A stretch of DNA of 64,000 bases from Morinoia aosen (Eukaryota > Arthropoda > Malacostraca > Amphipoda > Talitridae): NCBI GenBank assembly GCA_030386875.1, contig CM059559.1, positions 65,238,392 to 65,302,391 on the forward strand. Direction: 5' to 3'. Made by a program: the position numbers and the translations under genes. Below the pieces are notes generated by a model that was given only the letters and a program-made list of their open reading frames with translations, was not told where the DNA came from and searched no databases. Of this stretch, positions 60,297-64,000 are shown in pieces (the first letter of the stretch is position 1; each line of letters starts with the position of its first letter).

Positions 60297-62122
60297 AGCT
60301 GGGTTTACACGGAGGGTGACTTCCCCAGGGTAACGCCCCCACCCTACCCCTCTCACCCGCTCAAGCTTCCCCACTTGCGTTCAGACGGAGGGTGAGATGC
60401 CCAGGGTGCCGAAATTGGTGCGTTCAGAAAACGTACAAGTTCCCCTTACAAAAATGAATTTTAATTTTTCTTGAGTGAGAATTTTATTATGGGCAACTTC
60501 ATAAAAAGGGATCTATTGATTTCGAATGACAATAATTGCAAAATAAATGTAGGCAACCCCACAAACTATGTCAATATAAATGAGATTTATTTTGGTGCTG
60601 CTACACAAAGCATTCTCTTGGGAAATGTCAACAAAATATGTACCAAAAAACTAGAAGAGTTTGGATTGGAAGATCTTAATAAATGTAATTCAATAACACC
60701 ATATTCAATGCATTTCTCCAATTTCGTGAAAGAAGAGCAGCATGAAAAGATAAAGATGAAGTGGCGAGAACTGTTTGTTTAAGATGCTCCTTTCAAGACA
60801 GAAATTGTGTCTGAAAAATTCTGGTACGCAGCTTTGTTACTCGCTGCTTCCCGAGTAAATTACAGCTTTTGTCAATACCGCTTTATTTTGCTGCAGCTAG
60901 AGAATTTTTTGACCTTAACTACATAAAAACAAAAAACAGGATTTCGTTAAAATGAGCAAGACTAAATGCACGAATGCGATCAAAATTTACGTTAGAGAAC
61001 ATAGATTGCACAAATTGGAACCATCACGGTAGCTTAGTCAACAAATGAAATAAAAAAAATTGGCAGATGAAGGAAGAAAAGGAGGAAAAAATTTCATCCA
61101 AACAGGAAAAGTAGGTAAAACCCTAAAATTTTCGTTTTATTGCTAGTTTAATATATTTGGTACACTTTAACCATTTTTGGCATGTTTTCATGGAGGTTTT
61201 ATTCAATCAGAAAAAAAGTCGGCAACCCTGGAGATAACAGTGACTGAGTGAGGATGTCGAAATGTAATTCAAGGTACGTGCAAAAAAGAAGATGCTATTT
61301 TTAACCTGTAAACTATTTCACGGAGGCCGGCATAAGATATCAACGTATTCGTGGAGAATTCAAGAATTACTTCCTAAACGAAGGCCAAGTGCCTTGGCAG
61401 AAACGAATGTGTCAATTGGTTGAATAAGGAATGGAGGCAAATCAATAAAACTTCGCGCAGATATTAGCTTCTTTTATGACGTTATTGTTAATGCCCAAAC
61501 TAAGGAATAACGAAATATAACTTGCCCAGCAGATGTATATAAAGACCAAAATAAATGAAATATGCGCGATAAAGTCTGATAACAGGAAATAGAAATAAGT
61601 AAAAAAAATTATATCAGTCTAAGTCCTATCTCGAGCCATCTTGTGTTAATAATAACATGACAGCGAACAATTTGTGTTACTGTTGTTAGAGGTAATTACT
61701 TTTGAATTAGATCGAAAATCATTCCAGCTACAGATCATTTCAGCGATAGTTCTTGATAAAAAAATTATATTTACAGCCGTAATAAATACAATTAGACTGA
61801 CGCTTTGCTTTCAATAAATCTATCAATGCGAAAACTTTAGCCTTCAGCCACTTTTCCAGATCAGGAGAGACTTTTTGGTTTGAGATTACGCATGAGAACA
61901 TGACGACAGAGCAGCCAAGACATACATCCTACCCTCAAGACCGTCTGGAGCGCACTGTCTCTCCGTCGTTCCGCAGGCAGTCCCAGCATGTGGGGCAGCA
62001 GCGTCGACACGCATGGGGTAGTAGTGGGAGGCGTTAGACCGGGGGATTGGGGTTTTTTTGAAGAGGCGGGGAGGGAGAGAGGGCTTTGCCCCGGGGAAGT
62101 CACCCTCCGTGTAAACCCAGCT
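60297..62122. mobile_element. TIR element with AGCTGGGTTTACACGGAGGG ends
   Basis: Terminal inverted repeats of about 36 bp continue into GTGACTTCCCC and are flanked by CTA (60294-60296) and TTA (62123-62125), near-matching 3-bp duplications as in PIF/Harbinger. It contains one unassigned ORF and no transposase motif. Confidence 0.82.
60489..60782 (+). CDS. Unassigned ORF inside the 60.3 kb TIR element
   Basis: From the first ATG, 97 codons rich in Asn and Lys, with NYVNINEIYFGAATQSILLG and a charged C-terminus KIKMKWRELFV. I do not recognise a family. The location inside a TIR element suggests a decayed element gene or captured sequence. Length is modest and the region is AT-rich, so chance remains possible. 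Confidence 0.4.
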   Translation: MGNFIKRDLLISNDNNCKINVGNPTNYVNINEIYFGAATQSILLGNVNKICTKKLEEFGLEDLNKCNSITPYSMHFSNFVKEEQHEKIKMKWRELFV

Positions 62123-62125
62123 TTA

Positions 62126-62397
62126 GTAACCGCTGAAACATGACGTAATGACATGAGTGTCTTCAGTGACTCCGTGGTGTGAGGACGGGTGTGGCGCTCG
62201 CTCCGAAACAAAGTGCCTATTGTTAGAAAGAATGTGCCTCTAACCTAAATGGGTACCCACTCTCGTCCTGAGTATTCAAATGTGATTTAAATACCCCATA
62301 TATAAAAATAATCAAACTAAAAGCATAATATTCCCTCAAAAGCGTGAGAGTATTCAACCCTCGTTTACACAACGACCGCACTCCCTCAATCTTCAAG
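62126..62397 (+). other. 5' flank of the LINE ORF1
   Basis: This is a presumed 5' untranslated region. No promoter motif is convincing. Confidence 0.4.
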
Positions 62398-63246
62398 ATG
62401 GCTAACAAACGACGCAGTACCAGCAACAGCACCAACAACAGCACCAACAACAGCAGCAACAACAGCACCGAATTTCAACCGAAGTTTGGTCAATACCCTG
62501 ATGTGTCTAGCCTAACGAAAGGCGGTAAAGAAGTGGTCTCTGTCTTAATAAAATACTTCGATTCAGTGATGACAAAATTTAATAGCGATATTGAAAAAAT
62601 GCAAAATGAAATAAGCCACCTTAAAACGCTATTTGGAACAAAAGAAGCGGAACACAAAAAAATTCTCGATGAACAGAACAAGAAAATGGATAGCTTAACC
62701 TCCCGCCTCGACCAGTTGGAAAAAAATAATCAACGCCGAGACATTGAAGACAAAAAATGTACTCTCGTCATTTCTGGAAGGGAAATACCGCAATCTCACG
62801 CAAACGAAATCTGTAAGGATACAGTCTGCAAACTCCTGAAGGACAAGATCAACATTGACCTCTCCGACACTGATATGACGTCAGCTACAAGAATGGGGAA
62901 AAAACCAGTAACTGGGAACGTAGATCAAAGAAACATTGCATTTGAACTAAAAGATTACAACAAAAAACGTGAAATTCTCAACGCCTGCCGAGAAAAGAAA
63001 CCAAAGTTCTTCTTCATAAATGAATACCTCATACCTTCACGAGCTAACGCCATGTACATTCTGAGGATGGCCAAAAGGAAATTCCCGGATAAAGTTGGAA
63101 CCCCAAAAACACAGGATGGAAACATTTTCATATTTAACCCCGGAAACCCAGATTCAAGACGCCGCGAGATCAACACGCCAGATGACCTCGAGCAATACCT
63201 GATGCAACAACTCAATATGACATCAAAACAAGTCATGGGTGACTAG
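62398..63246 (+). CDS. LINE ORF1-type RNA-binding protein
   Basis: An intact 282-codon frame from ATG 62398 (AAGATGG context). N-terminus: Ser/Asn/Thr repeats (STNNSTNNSSNNST). About residues 45-115 are heptad-rich and Lys/Glu-rich, a likely coiled coil (MQNEISHLKTL, LTSRLDQLEKNN). About residues 120-235 fit the RRM-like segment of LINE ORF1 proteins: LVISGREIP, ATRMGKKPVTG, NIAFELKDYNKKREIL, KFFFINEYLIPSRANAMYIL. The tail is compact. Such proteins trimerise and coat the element's RNA. This is the most intact coding sequence in the window. The clade is not determined. Confidence 0.82.
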   Translation: MANKRRSTSNSTNNSTNNSSNNSTEFQPKFGQYPDVSSLTKGGKEVVSVLIKYFDSVMTKFNSDIEKMQNEISHLKTLFGTKEAEHKKILDEQNKKMDSLTSRLDQLEKNNQRRDIEDKKCTLVISGREIPQSHANEICKDTVCKLLKDKINIDLSDTDMTSATRMGKKPVTGNVDQRNIAFELKDYNKKREILNACREKKPKFFFINEYLIPSRANAMYILRMAKRKFPDKVGTPKTQDGNIFIFNPGNPDSRRREINTPDDLEQYLMQQLNMTSKQVMGD

Positions 63247-63293
63247 ACTAGGTGATCTCCTCAATTTGATTGTCAGTTTTCGTGCTAGTTTAA

Positions 63294-63945
63294 CCTCAAT
63301 TAGATATCATATCAGCTTATCCTCAACTTGATGTTAGCTTAACCTGAATCTATACGAATGTTTAACAGATGTGTTTGTAAACATTTATGATAGGTGTATG
63401 TGAACTTTTGCAACAACGCAATCAGCAATTTTTACCTCCCAATATTACTGTGATTTTTTTCATTTTTTACCACTAAAGTTTTTTTGTTACGCGTAAACCA
63501 TATTAGCTGATTATATCATTGTCATTAGGTGATCCCCTAAATTCCCTAGACTAGGTGATCCCCTAAATTAGTCAATTTCATTTTCATCCCCTAAATATGT
63601 CAATTTCGTATTAATTTAACCTCAATTAGGTATCATGTCAGTAAACCTCAACTTGATGCTCGTTCAACCTGAATCTATACAAGTGTATAACAGATGTGCT
63701 TGTAAACATTTATGACAGCTGTGTGTGAACTTTTGAAACAACGCAATCAGCAATTTTTTACCTCCCAATGTTACTGTGAATTTTTTCTTTTCTTAACCAC
63801 TTAAGTATTATTACGCGTAAACCATATTAGCTGATTATATCATTGTCGTTGTAATCTTCTTATAATCTGATAATCGCTTCTGCCCTCCACTGCCATCGTA
63901 CAACCATATTAGCTGATTATATCATTGTCGTTGTAATCTTCTTAT
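63294..63945. repeat. 326-bp tandem duplication after ORF1
   Basis: Two collinear copies: landmarks CCTCAATTAG at 63294 and 63620, and ACGCGTAAACCATATTAGCT at about 63489 and 63815. A short GTGATCCCCTAAATT repeat lies between them. Confidence 0.88.
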
Positions 63946-64000
63946 AATCTGATTATATCATTGTCGTTGTAATCTTCTTATAATCTGATTATATCATTGT
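63830..64000. repeat. 36-bp tandem repeat at window end
   Basis: Units of TGATTATATCATTGTCGTTG plus TAATCTTCTTATAATC recur to the last base, so the array runs out of the window. Confidence 0.88.

Noticed and set aside
63294-64000. CRISPR-like array
   Set aside because: Units are head-to-tail duplications without unique spacers, in a eukaryotic context.

Overview
This window looks like arthropod, most likely insect, nuclear DNA. It is AT-rich, intron-bearing and packed with nested transposable elements, with degenerate TTAGG-like tracts and a tRNA-derived SINE. I see no operons, no bacterial signals, no rRNA, no independent tRNA gene and no host gene I could defend. Almost every coding stretch belongs to a mobile element and most are broken by stops or frameshifts. 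The species cannot be named from this.

Layout. 0.6-1.9 kb: a TTAA-flanked non-autonomous DNA element. 2.2-4.1 kb: Penelope-like element (PLE) remnants on the minus strand. 4.3-24.3 kb: a very large foldback-like composite. Its core is a near-perfect 7.5 kb inverted repeat (arms about 3.75 kb, 35-base loop at 20271-20305), each side bordered by a roughly 40-bp GC-rich minisatellite. A second TTAA element (4388-5854) and a 9.7 kb Gypsy-type LTR retrotransposon (6516-16253, minus strand) sit inside it, the latter inserted in the minisatellite. A partial copy of the same family at 48.1-49.2 kb lacks three of these insertions and so serves as an empty-site reference.

24.3-38 kb: mostly anonymous AT-rich sequence holding a long-TIR element, a mariner-like (DUF4817-type) transposase fossil, a SINE with a recognisable target duplication, a TIR element at 35.4 kb, a THAP-domain fragment and the first exon of a PIF/Harbinger transposase. 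38.4-43.2 kb: two PLE copies head to head, one split by a third TTAA element. 43.4-47.7 kb: a PIF/Harbinger element with both TIRs, a transposase and an antisense MADF/BESS-type gene. 49.2-52 kb: remains of a second such element. In both, the two genes are interleaved: the last MADF exon lies in or beside the transposase intron and the transposase catalytic exon lies in the MADF intron.

52-55 kb: palindromic TIR elements. 55.6-57.3 kb: the 3' end of a LINE reverse transcriptase beside another PLE. 60.3-62.1 kb: a TIR element. 62.4-64 kb: an open ORF1-type LINE protein followed by tandem repeats rather than a visible ORF2.

The transposons supply enzymes (transposase, RT, integrase, GIY-YIG nuclease), but most here are inactivated. 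The remaining interest is structural: hairpin-forming arms, splice-donor minisatellites, interleaved antisense genes and nested insertion order.
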